Shown here: positions 35,501 to 50,500 of the stretch, in pieces
Position numbering within the stretch: position 1 is the stretch's first letter
Layout of the letters: each line of letters starts with the position of its first letter
Source: Patiria pectinifera
Taxonomy: Eukaryota; Echinodermata; Asteroidea; Valvatida; Asterinidae
Length of the DNA stretch: 64,000 bases
Assembly (NCBI GenBank): GCA_029964075.1
Contig: CM057135.1
Span: forward strand, 23,772,863-23,836,862
Direction: 5' to 3'
Made by a program: the position numbers and the translations under genes
The notes under the pieces: model-generated
Seen by the model: the letters and a program-made list of their open reading frames with translations, nothing else
What the model was told of the DNA's origin: nothing
The model's database searches: none

Positions 35501-38500
35501 TTAACGCTGAGGTGAAGCTTAATTAGGTGCATGTGAAGCAGGGGGAAGCTTGTGCAAAAGACAAGTTAAGTGGGCAAAACAACTCCAATCTTGGAGCTAG
35601 CGGGCAGAGATGTGTGCCTTAAAGACGTCCACAGACGGAGCTAGTGATGACGTCTACAAGATGGGCATTCTGAGAATCAGACTGCTGTAGGAATAAGAAA
35701 TTGTAGATGTCTATAGCTTAGAGATGAATGGGTTGTGAGAAGTTGGTATCTTGCCGGATGGTAGTTTCTTTGTCTGGTATCTGTCATCTTTGCTCATTGC
35801 AGTGATGTGGTGTGATATCTTGTACAGCATGGTTTTGATGGGTGCTTCCCGTCTGGATTGAAATGAAGCCCACTGCAGATTCAGCAGCATTGCACTCGCA
35901 CTTCAGTACGTTAGTCCTGCACAAATCTAGTTGCTCTATTCTGAATGGCTTCAACCTGATTGATAGTGTAGTTTGGTGTTGGGGATTTCAAACAGTGGTG
36001 CAATATTCTAGATGTAGCCTGACCAGAGAAATGTTAGCTTGGTATTTCAACCGTGGGTTGCAATGCTTCATATTCCTTTTAATATACCCTAGGACCCGGT
36101 TGGCTTTCAAGTTGATGTTTGATATGTGCGTCTTCCATGAGAACTTGGATGTGAAAGTTGTGGATGTGAAAGGTGTGGATGTTCGTTTAACTGACGTCCT
36201 ATTATGTCATCACCAAGGTCGTAGTTAAAGCCTACATAATTATGTTGTTTATGCGTTGGGAGACTTGCATCACATGGCAATGGTCTGAATTGAACTTCAT
36301 CTGCCACTTGGTTGTCCAGGAGCGCAGCGTATTAAGATCTTTCAGAGGAGCTCTGCAGTCATCTACGGTCTTTATACATGAAATCATCGGCGAATAGACG
36401 TGAAGACGATGTGACGGAGTCTGATATGTCGTTTATGAATGTTTGGAAGAGCAGTTACCCTATACATGTTTAGAACCGTGCCTTGGGGCACTTCAGAAAG
36501 AATATGACGCCGAGTCCGGTCAATTTACGACAAAACAGCTTTGACCTAGAAGTAATTGCAACATAATTTATTTTAACACTATCACACGAAGGAAAAATCA
36601 CGATTAACATTTTATCCAGGGAGTGGAAAATTTTACCCAGGGAGTGGAAAGGTTGTTTTACTTGCCTTTTCTTGACTGATTTTTTGTAACGCGTTCACAC
36701 GTAAACTGTCCTTTGCACTGTGACAATGTTTCATGATCAGCGTCAGTTGCCCGTCAGCATATCCGTTCACATCACACTGAAAACGTCGGGAAACACGACT
36801 GATCAAAACAGAAGGCTTTTTCCTGTCAACATAATGTATCGAAATCGTTCTGATTTTTACCTTGCCGGGAAGTTGCCGCGCCAAACTTTAGGGTATAGGG
36901 TTTTATTAAGAAGAATTTGGATTTTCTTTTACTACCTTAATTATTTTCCACCAATTTATTGAACAGTATTGCAGCTCAGTAAATCATTCGTTCCCGTGAG
37001 ATCCTTGCATCGGCATAGTTAAAAACGTGAACATGGGCTCTCAGTCCAATCTTTAAATTTGCTATATTTGTCGTTTTATGTGGGGTATAAATCCGAAATT
37101 CAGAATTCGTGGAGAAATTGAGTTTATTGGCACAACCTCATTTGTTGGAAATTTGTACAATCTAAAACAGCCGAAATGAAGATAAATATATTTGTATATC
37201 GAGCATAAGCCTAAATTTTATTGTACTTTTCTACACAATTCAGATTGCAGTAAATGTTTAAGTCTTGAGGCGAAATTCAATATGTTCACTTTGGCCTGCT
37301 CTGACAATAAGCAAATCGTCCAGTGCTTCCGCCAGCGACAGCCATTATTCCTGGCATACAACTTACAAGCGTTTCGTGTAGCTCATTACAAAAACACACT
37401 TGTCCACTGGTGTACATACATTCTGCCCGGTGATATTCTGATTAAGAAAGGAAGATATTCCCGTCAAAGGCCTAAATTTTAACCAAATCACATCACCATA
37501 CTGCTTTTGTGTATAATTAAGTCATATTATTTATATTAGACAGCAAAAATAAACTCCATATCACGTGAAATGAAATTTTTTCAAGTTACCGATGGTGCTT
37601 AGTCTGTCGCAGTCACCTATGGTCACAAATCCTATGCATTACCTGTTACAATGTAAATCAAAATTTAGGTTTTTTGCCCTTCACAGACATAATAGACACT
37701 GTATACTCAGTGTGTTACCTCCCGAGTAAAAGTTTGAAAAAAAAAAATAACTCGGGTAGGACTCGAACTCATCATCTCCTGCTTTCTAGTGCAGACGTCT
37801 TACCTTAATGCGGTACTATGTACATCAAATTAGAACCAACCTATACCGATCCTGAAGCTCGGTGGTCGAGTGGTAAGACGTCTGCATTGGAAAGCAAGAG
37901 GTCGTGGGATCGAGTCTCACCCGAGTATTTTCCCAACTTTAACCTCGGGAGGTAACACACTGAGAATACAGTGTTTATGCGTCGGTGAAGGGCAAACAAA
38001 CCTAATATTGATTTGCATCAACCCGGCACAAATTCCATCCTATGAATACTACGATGTAGGTAAATTTGAGGAAAGTCACCAGACGAAGTCTGAACTGAAG
38101 GGTGCCCTCCATAGTTCAGGTACGAACAATTCAAATTGTATTTTCAAAAAGAGCTTTAAAAACACCTTTCCACTCCATAAAAAAATAGAGTTTTCACATG
38201 TTCTTGTTCTTCATTCGAACCCTGATAAGAAGAGCACTGTTAATACTACATCCTGCTTATAACAAGCAAAATTTGAGGTCCCAAGTCTTTGTTTTCCAAT
38301 ACTGTTAATACAAGGTACCTGTTACAACAAGGTAATTTGTAAAGTCACAAGGACCTTGTTATAAAGGTGTTCGACTGTATTGTTCTAGTTCACATGTTCT
38401 GTGTATTTATTTAAAGTTGGTTGACAATTAAATTGTTTCTATTGCAATTTCTTCCAAATCAAAATTGACCGGACTCTCTGAGGCTTCGCCTTCCAGCACA

Positions 38501-41500
38501 ACTCGTTGAGATATTTTGGTAAAGAAGTTGTTGAGCCTCTTCAAGAGAGGCCTCAAACTCCAGAGTGTTGTAATTTAAGTAGGAGCCTTTGGTGGGGTAC
38601 TCGATCAAAAGCCTTGGAGAAGTCAAAGGTAATGGAGTTCGTTTACTTTCTGTCATCCCGAGCTTTTGCAAAATCATTGGCTACGATGATAAGCTGTAAT
38701 TCACAAGAGCGGCCATGGCGGAAGCCATGTTGACTTTCGATTAAGACCTCACGAGTATCATAATGACCCATCATATGGCTGAAGATGATATACTCAAGGA
38801 TTTTACATGCATTGTTGTGAGCGATACTGGTTGGTAATTGGTACACTGCAACCACCTTTCTGATATATGGGCGCTACGTTTGCAATCCTCCAGTCATGGG
38901 GAATTTCAGCAGTATCCAATGACTGCTGACAGATGAATGCTATATAAAAGTTGCCTTGTGTTATCTAGGAGATGTAGACAGCTGCACAATGCAAGATTGG
39001 AGGCAAGGAGTGAATATGTTGCCCACAAAAATGAGAAAAGGAGAGAAAGCTGCACGAACACGTTTGTCAAGCTTTACATGCACCAAACAGACTGTCCTCA
39101 CTAGCCGACACCTCGTGTAAGTTACAAGTGACAATGAGTGAGTCAGTCAGTCAGGTTCAAAGATGACTTTTGTCTGGGACCAGCAAAAATAAAACTCAAC
39201 TTTGTTACAGTCACTCACTGGACTGTACATTTTTTTTTAATCAAATGAAGCCGTTAGGAAAAAACTAAACTTTACTCACGGGGGAATATTGAAGAACGGA
39301 GAGGGCCCAATTAGGATGAAACCTATTGCAGAAGCAAACACTCCCATAACCATTAGGATTCTTGAGATCCCCTATATACGTAAAGGTAGACAATGAAAGA
39401 AAGCTCTTTTGTTTTGTTTTTGTTTTTGTTTTTAAATTACTAGAACGTTCAAAACGTAACCCGTTAAGGTTTCAGCTGAAAGATATTACACTTTAAGATA
39501 AGATAACAGTGATAAACCATTCACAACCTTTTATCCACGAAACACGATTTCGTCCATGACACTCTTGGCTTAAAAAAAAATACCAAAAAAAATCCAGTCA
39601 CTTGACTGATAGTTGGACATTATAAAGCAAGACGGAAACGTTTCCAGAAATGTTTAGTGCCAGTATAATCGTTTTTTTTGGTAATTTTGTGATAATAATT
39701 CGGTAGGTTACTTTTTTTGGAAAGTGCAATTTATCATAATGCCTCTTAGTTGACTTTTTTTACAGATAAATATATATTTAAAACAGAACGATGACAAAGA
39801 TATTTATGATTTGTCACAGACGTAAATTGTATGTAAATCACCTTTTTATCGACAATGTAGCCCCAGAGGGTAGCAGTCACAGCGTACGCAGCGCCCCAAC
39901 CTGCAAACACCAGACTAATGCCAGTGACACTATAACCAAGCTACGGAGAACAATAATACCAAAAAGTAAACTGGGCACATAGCAAAGCACAGGTCTCTTG
40001 TTCGCGTTCAAAATATGATTCCTTTAGAGCATCCCATGTTCGGGCCGTTAGGCACATTGAGCTCCCAATGCTTGCAATAAAGCCCCGCCCCAAGATGTTC
40101 TAAACCAATAATTAATCACAAGTACGAGAAAAAGACGTTAAAAATGATCATCATTTTGTAAGTTGATGAAGGCTAGAGGGCTACACATGTACCCTGTTCT
40201 TATTCTGAAGCATATAGCACTTCAAACTGAATGCATTGGGTTTTTTAGCAACGCGCACCAGCATTTTAGAACAGAAAATAAATACGAGGAATAAATGGAC
40301 GAATTGCTAATTGGTCTCTTTTTTTTCGTTTTCACGAACAGCCACTTCTCTTAATTGATTAATTCTGCAAAACTAGTCACCTGTTTTTCTTAAAGTTTGC
40401 TTTATTTAAGAAGATTATGATCTCTTCTTTCCTCTGATACCTAAATCTTGCATATTTTATGCATCTTTAGGTTTCAAATTGTCAAATGAAAAAAGAACCA
40501 ACTTTAAACTCAATTCTCTGGAATGTTTTTTCAGACATTGAATTACTAAATTCGCCTCTTCGTGAAAACTGTCACGATTTGTTAGCGCGTGGGGCAAAAG
40601 TTGCGTTACGCGCACCTTCACTTTTGTTGGTTTGTATGCAAAAGTGTATTTGTATGTCCAGAAAAGTATTTTTTTAACAGTATTAAGTTATTTCTCCAAC
40701 AAAATTCAAAATGGGTTATCAAGCAGGATATTTCTTTCGACGTTTTGTCCATATTTCCCTCGTATTTTATTTTCCGTTTCAAACTGCTGGTGCGCGTTGC
40801 TAATAAAAAAACACACCTTGCATCCAGTTGTTTTAAAGAAGCACTGCGTCCTGAAATCCCCGAAAATGTTATGTTTTGGACTGTTTACTTATCCTATTTC
40901 AAACATCTGTTTGAAAGAAAACCATACTAATAATAATTATTTTATAATAATATTGACTTCTAAATATAGCGCTTATGTCCCTCACAAAATGATGTACTCT
41001 ACCAACAATATGGCTCTATGGCTGTGCACGATCTCTTCAGCGGTTATCCTAAAACACCAACCTCGTCCCCAGTGCTTACCTTTTTTTCCAATCACGTTTT
41101 CAATAGTAAGCCCTGGATAGGAAACTGTCTTCCTGTATCCTGATTCGATACCGCAATTGGATAGTTATGGATTGTTATCGTGTACTTGGTGTTGTTATTC
41201 ACAACGTGCAGTACGTGTTTGCGCGATCATTTCCTTTCCAATATTGTTTATATTAATAAGAAATGTAATACTCTATGTTATCTTCAAGCAAACTTGAATC
41301 GTCGATCCTGATTGGTCGATCCATGGCAACAAGCCGTGCTACATATAACCATACCGCACGGCCACGGTCCATACCGCACTCCGCGTATTGCGCTATTCCA
41401 AGATGCGAGCGACATTCCAGCTGCATACGCTAAGCTGCTGAATGTCCGTGTAAAGCGTGCTAGTTCCAACTGTACTGCGCGTCAAGTTTGCTTGAAGATA

Positions 41501-44500
41501 AATTCGTTATCGCGCTCGCGCTCGTGGAACACGGAAAATGTAGTGCGTCTGTGTCCCACATACCACTCGGCCGACAGACGCACTACATTATTAGTTATCT
41601 TCAAGCACACTTGAATCCTCGATCCTGATTGGTCGATCCATGGCAACAAGCCGTGCTACATATAACCATACCGCACGGCCACGGTCCATACCGCACTCTG
41701 CGTATTGCGCTATTCTAAGCCTACGTGACGCGATTAGTGCTGCACAATTCACTGTGAATTCAAAAGTTGCGCGTAGGTTACACAGCATGCGTGTTCCAAC
41801 TTTACTGTGCGTCAAGTTTGCTTGAAGATAAATTCGTTATCGCGCTCGCGCTCGTGGAACACGGAAAATGTAGTGCGTCTGTGTCCCATATACCACTCGG
41901 CCTTCGGCCTCGTGGTATGTGGGACACAGACGCACTACATTATTCCGTGTTCCACTCGCGCTCGCAAGATAACTAATATTGATTTTGAAGAAAAAGCGTT
42001 TTCGAGATAATCGCAAAACAATTTTCTCATATTTTTAAAACTGCAAAAAAGACCACTTTGCAACAATTTTGTGCAGCAAGGAAACCATCACACGATTCTA
42101 TGAGAGCTGAATTAAAATTTACGCCAACCCAGTAATTATATACCTAATACAGCAGTTAATTGGTAAAACTTTATTAGTAACGATATGTTGCTCTTCGTAA
42201 AAACGAAAATTTAGGTTTCCGACATTTTGGCCATTTCTGTTCAACGTGAATTTCCATAGGCGCGCGTGAGTACGCGCGCGCAGCTGAAAATGTAACAAAG
42301 ATAATAATGTGGCTCTTCGTGAAAACGGAAATCTCAGTTGAATTACTTTTACGTATTTCCGTGCAATAGGTTTTGTACACGTTCAAGGGGCCAAAATGTA
42401 TGTGGCTCTTCGACAAAACGCAAAATGCATTTATCGAGATTTCTGACCCTTGCAACATTAATGTAACTTAGAAATCAATGATGTTTTGCTTACATTATGG
42501 TAAAGAACATTGTTTTAAAGCAAAATATTGAAAAAAAATCGAAATCGAAAAAATGGTAATTTTGACATATGTGGCTCTTCTTGAAAACGGTGACGGTCAG
42601 GAGGCTTCGGGCGTGTTTAAGTTGGTGTTGTCGTGGGTGTTGTCAGCGGCATGGTCGTGATCGTGGGCGTAGTCATTGGCATAGTCGTGGGTGTGGTCAT
42701 GGGCGTGGTTCTGAGCGTAGCGACAGGCTAATAAACTGCTCACAACAACCCCTGATAGTCACATGATCCGTATGAGGACATTGTGTTTGTGAAGAAAAAT
42801 AATTCTTTTTGAATCAATCTTACCAATCTTCGGCATCAAGAAGTAATTGACAGCAACACAAGCCCAGACAAACCCGCCATTTACAAGGAACGGGAGCTTA
42901 AAACCGCCGGCCTGTTCAGAAACAAATGCGTCTTTTATCAGTGGTGAATATTAAAGAGGAATGAATTCACAGATGGGTTCACGAATGGCCACTTCCATTG
43001 ATGCACAACATGGGGTTTGACAAGTCATCAGGGCGTGGGCATGGATGTGGTCATGAGGGGGCAGAAGGGGCGGGGCTGGGATGGCTTGTTGGTGAGGTGG
43101 GTGGGGGATGGGAAGGGATTAATCAAAATCTCTCGAGATGTATACAATTGTACTTGTTTTGTTTTTTAGAGTTGAGTTACAATACTTGATTGATAATACT
43201 TACATGATATAAGAGTCCGCCTATTACTGGTGCAAGTGTAAACGACGTCCCGGTGACAGTTTCCATCAAGCTCTAAGTTGTGCAAAACATTGAGAGAAGA
43301 CAAAGGAAAACGCATGCTTACTGTAAGGTAAGTGGTCATGATCACTGCAGCAAAAACAACAGACAATTGAGAGTTTTAAAACCTCGGCTTCGTCTTCAGC
43401 TGTCACACTGTGGAACTTAAGGTCCCTTGTCTTTGGAGGACTGCGGCTCACAATCGGTCCACAATTTGCAACGAATCAAACCCTACGAGATGAAGCAAAG
43501 CCGTTGGAATGTTTCCATTTGGCTAGATAGACAAACTTCTTTCAGTAAGTTAGCCGAAGCCGGACCCCCGTTTTTCGAAAACACCGTCTAAATGTGTTAT
43601 TATTCCTTATTCATAAATACCTCAGACAGTTTAGCTATTCCTATTGGTCGAGAGCCCGTCACGTGGCCGGTCTTAAACGGATGATAAAGACATGGCTAGC
43701 TGGTCTTAAACACTTTTCCAGTGTCACAATAAAATGTGGACTCCTAAAAATCCAGTGCCTCTTACCGTTTCATTGGTTAAGCGTTCACAATCCTCACGTA
43801 GGCATGCGCAACACTACCAGCGAGTCAGAATTGTATAGTTCTAAATTCAAAACGCAACGCCCCATGTGCGTTCTGCGCGACATCGCGCAGAACATGCTAC
43901 GCGCGCGTCAATCTCCATATAAGGGTGTTTGCATCTTACTCGCCAGCTGAACACTCCATTATTTTGACAGAGGGGTTTTTCAAAAAGTATTAAGTGAACT
44001 TGTTGAACAAAATCGGGATTTTTTGAATGAATTATTTGATTTTTTTTGTGCGAAAAGGTATTAATGAATAGACTCTAAGCGGTCTGAAACAGAGTGATTA
44101 AAACCCTCTCGAGCACACATTTATTCCCTTAGTAAAATATGTACTTACTGTTGCAACGCCGACCTTATCCTTGAAGGTGTAGGTGAGAATGGCACCTATA
44201 GCAGTATTGCAGGCGGACGATCCAAGGCCTTCTAGGGTCCGTATGGCAAAAGTGAAACCTGTAAAGGTTGCCAATGTAGGCATATCCACAACGAAGCTGC
44301 AAGAAGAAGAAAATGACTTGGCTTTTAATATATTCACTGACAGGCTTTAATATATTCACCTAATTTTTGTTGCATGAGTGTGGCCTACACGTGTTATGAT
44401 AAGCCGGATTTAACCCTTTCATTTGCATATGGGGTAATCGTGCACATTTCAAACGTTTAGGCCACAATTAGACTTAAGAAGGTTTAATTCACAAGTGATA

Positions 44501-47500
44501 GTCAGTGAGTGAGTCTGTTTTTGGACAGTCAGGTTGGAAGGGGAGTGTAAGCCGGCCCCCCTGGGACCAGCAAAATATACATGTATCTCTTCAGGTAATC
44601 GTTCTCAAAACCCAATAAAGAGTTCAAAGGGGAAAAGGATACATACATGTATCAGTACGGGGTCTACCCGACGTTCCCAAATACCGATGTTTTCCAAAAT
44701 CCTTAGGATGAGGTTTAGAGTTAGGGTTGGGGAACATAGGTATTGGGGAACATAGGTATTGGGGAACACAGGTATTAGGGAACATAGGTATGCACCCATC
44801 AGTACAACGCCAAAGACAAAACGAACACTATGGGGTCCATTAAAACATATTCGTAATAGTGGTCGTTATTGTTATTGTGCGTTATCATAACATTTAATGT
44901 TTGGAGAGTCAAAGGGGATGTTCGTTATAGCCAAATGTTCGTTATTGTGGTGTTATAGCGCTGTATTCCTTATTCCTTTCAAGGAGGGGTTTTCTTTTAA
45001 AGGGGGCCTGATTTGCAATAGAATTAATAAACATCTTGTAAAGCAACAGAAAGCAGCAATGCCAGCAGATAAAACGTACCCCAGCAGGACGCTGCAACCG
45101 CCGGTGACAAAAGCTCCCGCAAGAAATACGAAACGGGCGCCGAAACGTGGCAGCTGGGGAAGAAAACAAATGAATGTAAACAATATCTTTATCTTTATGT
45201 CACATTATCCACTAAACCAGCGACCACTGCATAGGTGTGCAACGGCACGTAAACCTCTGTGCCACACTTTATGAACTACGGCATGAACTTGATCACGGTT
45301 GTGGATACCAATTCACGTATACGTGAATTGGTTTATTAGATGCGGGATAGCTGCTCAACAAATCATCAAGTCGGTCGGTCGGTCGGTCGGTCGGTCGGTC
45401 GGTCGGTCGGTCGGTCGGTCGGTCGGTCGGTCGGTCGGTCGGTCGGTCGGTCCGTCCGTCCGTCAGTCAGTCAGTCACAAACGTTGACATGCCGACCTAG
45501 CAAGTCTCACGCCTCAGAGTCGATGACACGCTCACAAATTGCTGAAGCAAATTTCCGAGAATCTCTACAAGACGGTTTATCCTACAATCTGGGAACCTCC
45601 CCCGCCCTCGGTTCTACGGCTTACCTAAGATACATTCCCCATTCGCCCCATCGTATCTAGGATAGGTTCAATGTGCCACTGCTTAGCAGCTACAGTTCCA
45701 GTGTCATATCCACCTTGGTTGGGAACATGGAGCATCACAACCGAAACTCCCAGGATTTCGCTGGCCAAGTTAGGGACATGAAGGTGCTTCGTACAGATTG
45801 TTAAGTGTCATGTGATGTGAGTGCCATGCCCAGTGGATAAAGCCATCCCAATCATCACAGAATGACTCGAGAACGCTCCCACCCTACATGACCGCACGGG
45901 ATTTGTCCCCGAAACCCATTGTCCAACTCTTGAAATTATTTCATGTCAGCAGAGAGGGCCGACATTGGATCCTCTATGTCACTAGCTGGGCCCAATTTTA
46001 CGGCGCTGCTAAGCACAAAAAAAATTTGCTTAACACAAAAAAGTCTGGCTTATAGCAGCAGGTTATCAGTCAAAACTCCATGTGATTTTCATGCTAGGCA
46101 AACAACAGCTAAATTTTAATCACGAGCAATATGCATCACGTATAGTTTTGGCTGGTAACCTGCTTTTATAAGCCAGACTTTTTGTGCTAAGCAATTTGTT
46201 GTGCATAGCAGCGCCGTGAAATTGGCCCCAGTCGTAGCTAGCCAACAAGTCAGCGATATCCGCGACCATACGCGAGCAACGTACAGAACACGCCATTCAC
46301 TGGACTGGTACACGCATCAGTGACCAGCACCCGATTTCACCAAACTCTTCGTAACTTACGATGCATCGCAGCGCTGCGACGCGTCGTATCTCTACGATGC
46401 GTCGCAGCTGCGACGCGTCCTGCGATCCATTTCACTAAACACGTCGTAAGTTCGACGCGTCGTAGGTGTATTTATAGCACAACTCGGTGACTGTTTTATG
46501 TCTTTAGTCAGCGTACAGTAAATAGTCGTCTGATATTCAACAAAAAGTCGTCGGATCTCAGCTCGAAATTTGTTAAAACGTTAAACAAAATGGCGGCCGT
46601 GCGATGCAATTGTGAAGAAAAACAAGCTCTCATTGGACTGTATAGCTACTTTGAAATTTCAACTCTAATATTCCGGTCTAATTCATAATTCAATGAATTT
46701 TCTATTTACAACTTTACACACATTGCCTCGGTATTATAATCTCGTTAATGTAATGTTTGTGGCATAAAACTGGCTTAGAAATGACTCTTCTTATTTTGCG
46801 ATGACCACTAGACACGTCGTAACTTGCGACGTGTTTTAAGCCGTTGTCAAGGAACTTGCGACGCGTTCAACACATCGCAACTTTCGTGAAATGGAAGATA
46901 CCTACGCGTCGCGAGTTGTGACGTGTTACACGTCGTAACTCGAGTTGCGACGCGTCGCAGCGCTTCGTGAAATCGGGTGCAGCACCCGATTTCACTAAAC
47001 TCTTCTTAACTTAAGACGCGTCGCACGGTTTACGATGCGTCGCAGCCCTGCGACACGTCGTAGCTGCGACGTGTTCTGCAAACAATTTCACTAAACGCGT
47101 CGTAAGGGCGATGCGTTGCATTTTCAGTTTTACTGACATACATTTCTTGGACGAGCCTAATTCTTTTCTCACCTACAACAAATTTATGTTTGAAAATGTT
47201 TTAGTCACAAAATAGTCGTTGGAATCAACACGTCTGCAAAACGCGGGAAAAACTTGAAATGATTGGAAGAAATTTGCTGTCCAAAAGTGTCATCTTTTGA
47301 TGTCGTCTGCTCTCATCTGCCTGCAATTTTCAAGGTAAGTTTAGTGCATTGATTGTTATGGGAGTTTATTTGGATCGGCGTAGTGATTCTGTCGCGCGAA
47401 AACTGAACGAAATCAGCAGGAACTGAGAGTCGGAGTCATTAGACATTACGAACGGAGCACAATGGAAAATGTGGAAAAGAAACGGCCTAAAAACTGGACC

Positions 47501-50500
47501 CATGAAGAAGTCGCTGTTCTGTGCCAGTATGTCATGTAATGTGCACGAGCACTTGAATGAGCTCTTCGGCAGCAGTTGCAAAGGCAAAAAATCAAAGGCA
47601 AACGTGGAAAAAGTATAAAAGATCCACTATTGGAAAGAGGCAGGGAAAGTACTTGTTGAGAATGGAGGCATTCCCAGAGATTACCAGAAAATACGAAAGA
47701 AATGGCAGGATATGACCAGGAAAGCAAGGACGTATCACCGAGACATGAACAGAACAGGTAAATATTATACTTTATAAAATAGCCTATTAATTAGGCCTAA
47801 CATTAGGCCTATTATTATTAAATATTTTATTATTTTTATGTTATTTCTAGTTAGGCTATAGGACCTAGAACTAGTTCAACATGAAAAGTCAGATAAGCCT
47901 ATAGGAAAGAATGTGCAAATCTGACACTGCTTTTTTTCATCAATCATCTCAACGACAACTGAAAAAAAGGTCCTACTAAATTCGTCAACAAGCATCAACA
48001 GTACTTGTCAACAAGCATCAACACATTTTGTATAGCCTATGCTTTCGAAAATTAAAAGTAGCTTTATAATGCATGGTAGAAAAAGCAATAAAGAACATCT
48101 TCTGCAAATCTATTCAAGTTGAAATTATTTAAAAACTTGTTTTTTTGAACGCGAAATGTACGACAAGTGTGTCGAGTGTTGCCCCCCATCTTGTTAGGAT
48201 GGCGCTGTACACTTCACGCATGCGTAGTATGGCTCTGTACACTTCAGGCATGTGTAGTATGGCTAGCTTCACGTAAACAAAATGGCAGCCAACACAAACT
48301 CGACAGCTTGTCGTACGTTTCGCGTTGAAAAAAAAAAACTTTTGAAATAGTTTTTACTTTAAATTATATGCTGCAGGTGTTCTTTGTTGCCATTTGTACT
48401 ATAAAGCTGTTTTAGATTTTCCAAAACTTCTAAGTTCTACAAAATTTGTTGACGCTGGATTGACGACCGTTGAAGTTTGTTGAAGCCAGTTGACACTTAT
48501 TGACGCTTGCTGACGCATTTTAGTAGAACCGACTGAAAATGCTTATGACAGGCATGAGATTCTTTCTGTTGAAACAGGGATTAATTGTTTTTGTTTTGCT
48601 TTGTTTTGTTTGTTTTTTTGGCCAAAATTTTTGCACTTTAATTTATTTTTAGCCAGTTATGGCAAAAAAAAAAAAGTCTCCGGTTTCTGGTATGGAGCTT
48701 GCCCAAAAAGTGGTGCGGTGACGCGGCTTTTTTTTTTTTTTTACCTGATTTTTTTGCTTCAAATGTGTGCTGATGACTGCAAATGGTGCCCGACTAAACT
48801 TAGTGCAAATATATGGGAGTCCAGAGAGGTCACATAAAGCTTATTCTCGACCATAATCTAATCTAAAAACACGTTAAAATTGTGCAGCAGCAGGATTCCA
48901 GTCAAACCAGTGAGTTTGGCGGTTTTGAGACATCATCTTTCATTGAAAAAAAAACTTTTTCATTTTGCCGACGCGCATGGCTACAGCGACGCGCGCGCAT
49001 ACCAGAAACCGGAGACTTTTTTTTTGGCCTATGGGTATTATTATTTTTTTTTTGCTTGATTGCACACATTTTCCCCCTTTTGGAACAAATTTCATGTATT
49101 TTTTTTCATTGCAATTCATTCTCATGCCTGTAATGAGTATGAACCTAGAGTCCTAGACCACTTTCTAAAGTTGTTGTTGTTTTTATTCAGGAGGAGGTGA
49201 GAAGCCAGCCACAAACAAGACAGTCGATTTTGTTTTGGAGGCATTGCTGCCCATTGCCAAGGATGGCATCCTTAATCAGGAGGAAGGAGAAACAGACCCA
49301 CTCCAACCAGAAGTTGATTTCCTGATGGACATAGTCGCTGAAGGTAAGAATGCTGACAGAATACTAGTAGCGCTACAATTTTTCAAAGAATATACAAGAC
49401 TAACAGTTCAGAGAACTTGTTTGTATTTCTTGAAAGAAATACTTCATATTTTTGATAATTTAATATTTTTGTAAATATAATTTGTTTCACAAAATAACTA
49501 TTTGCTTTCAATCACTATAATATAAATCATTAATACATGCAATACATATGATTGGACATTAATATGATAAATCTTAAATCTTAATAAATCTGTTTTCCTG
49601 TATATCTTATTTTTTAAGCCGTCACAACTGCTGAGATTAGAATAGAAGAGGAGTTCGAGGATCAGGATGAGTCTTTGGCAGCAGCTAACTCCGGCAAAGA
49701 TCAACCCCTACCAGTGATGTAGTGCCTTGATGCTGGGCCTTGGCCTTAAGGCTGCCTTAAGGCTGGATTTTAGGGCCTTGGCCTTGGCCTCGAGGCTTGA
49801 GGGCAAAAGCCTTGGCCTTGGCCCAGGCCTTGAGGGTTCAGGGCCTTGCAATTTTGAGTCAAGGCTCTTCAAGGCCCATAGATTTTTGAATTTTCCAGAT
49901 AAATCTGTTCGAAATTTTGCTGTTACCATTTTAATCGTATTACCATGGAGGAGGGAAGCACCCTATAGATTTGTGTGCTGGGCACACTTCCACTTTTGTA
50001 GCATCACATTTTGTTACCATTGTAGTAGATTTGCTGCAAAAATATTCCGTACATTTGTGGGGCTAATGAAATGATCACTTTAATTGCATATAACTATGGA
50101 ATAGATCTGATTGGTTGTATATGTCTCCCTGATAAGTGCTAAAGATTTGCATGTATCTGTTTTAGATAATGCTGATATTTCTGACCATGTTGGGCCAGCA
50201 AATAAAAATTTCCCAAATCAATTTCTTGGATCCCCCTTTTGTTACACTTGGGAGAATTGTGTGTCAATATAGAAGTAAATCATTATTTTGTTAAGTTAAA
50301 CCATATTGAAGACCTGAACCTATACTTTAATAGATACAGTGCAGTCATAAAACGGTGTAGGCCTATGCGAGCATGTTGATTGCAATTAAAGAAATGTTGT
50401 TCTTCGTAACGAGCAATTCGTGATGATAAGGGCGGATCCAGGGGGGTCTAAAGGGGCCATGCCCCCCCCCCAAAAAAAAACCCGAAACCATTTTTTTTAT

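Larger units (their letters stand above)
36513..38475. mobile_element. ~1.96-kb element with AGTCCGGTCAATTT ends (right arm)
   Basis: This is the counterpart of 14937-16900, 1963 bp versus 1964 bp, with the same 14-bp ends and the SINE pair inside. Confidence 0.6.
35445..39000 (-). pseudogene. LINE reverse transcriptase remnant (right arm)
   Basis: This is the reverse complement of the left copy: RT N-terminal motifs on minus at 38980-38476, the FADD part at about 36512-36300, and the TAGATG-type tail near 35455. It is split at the same place by the insert 36513-38475. Confidence 0.78.

Noticed and set aside
45340-45660. VGRSVGRS-rich frame
   Set aside because: It is the GGTC tetranucleotide read in frame; its length and frame differ between the arms.
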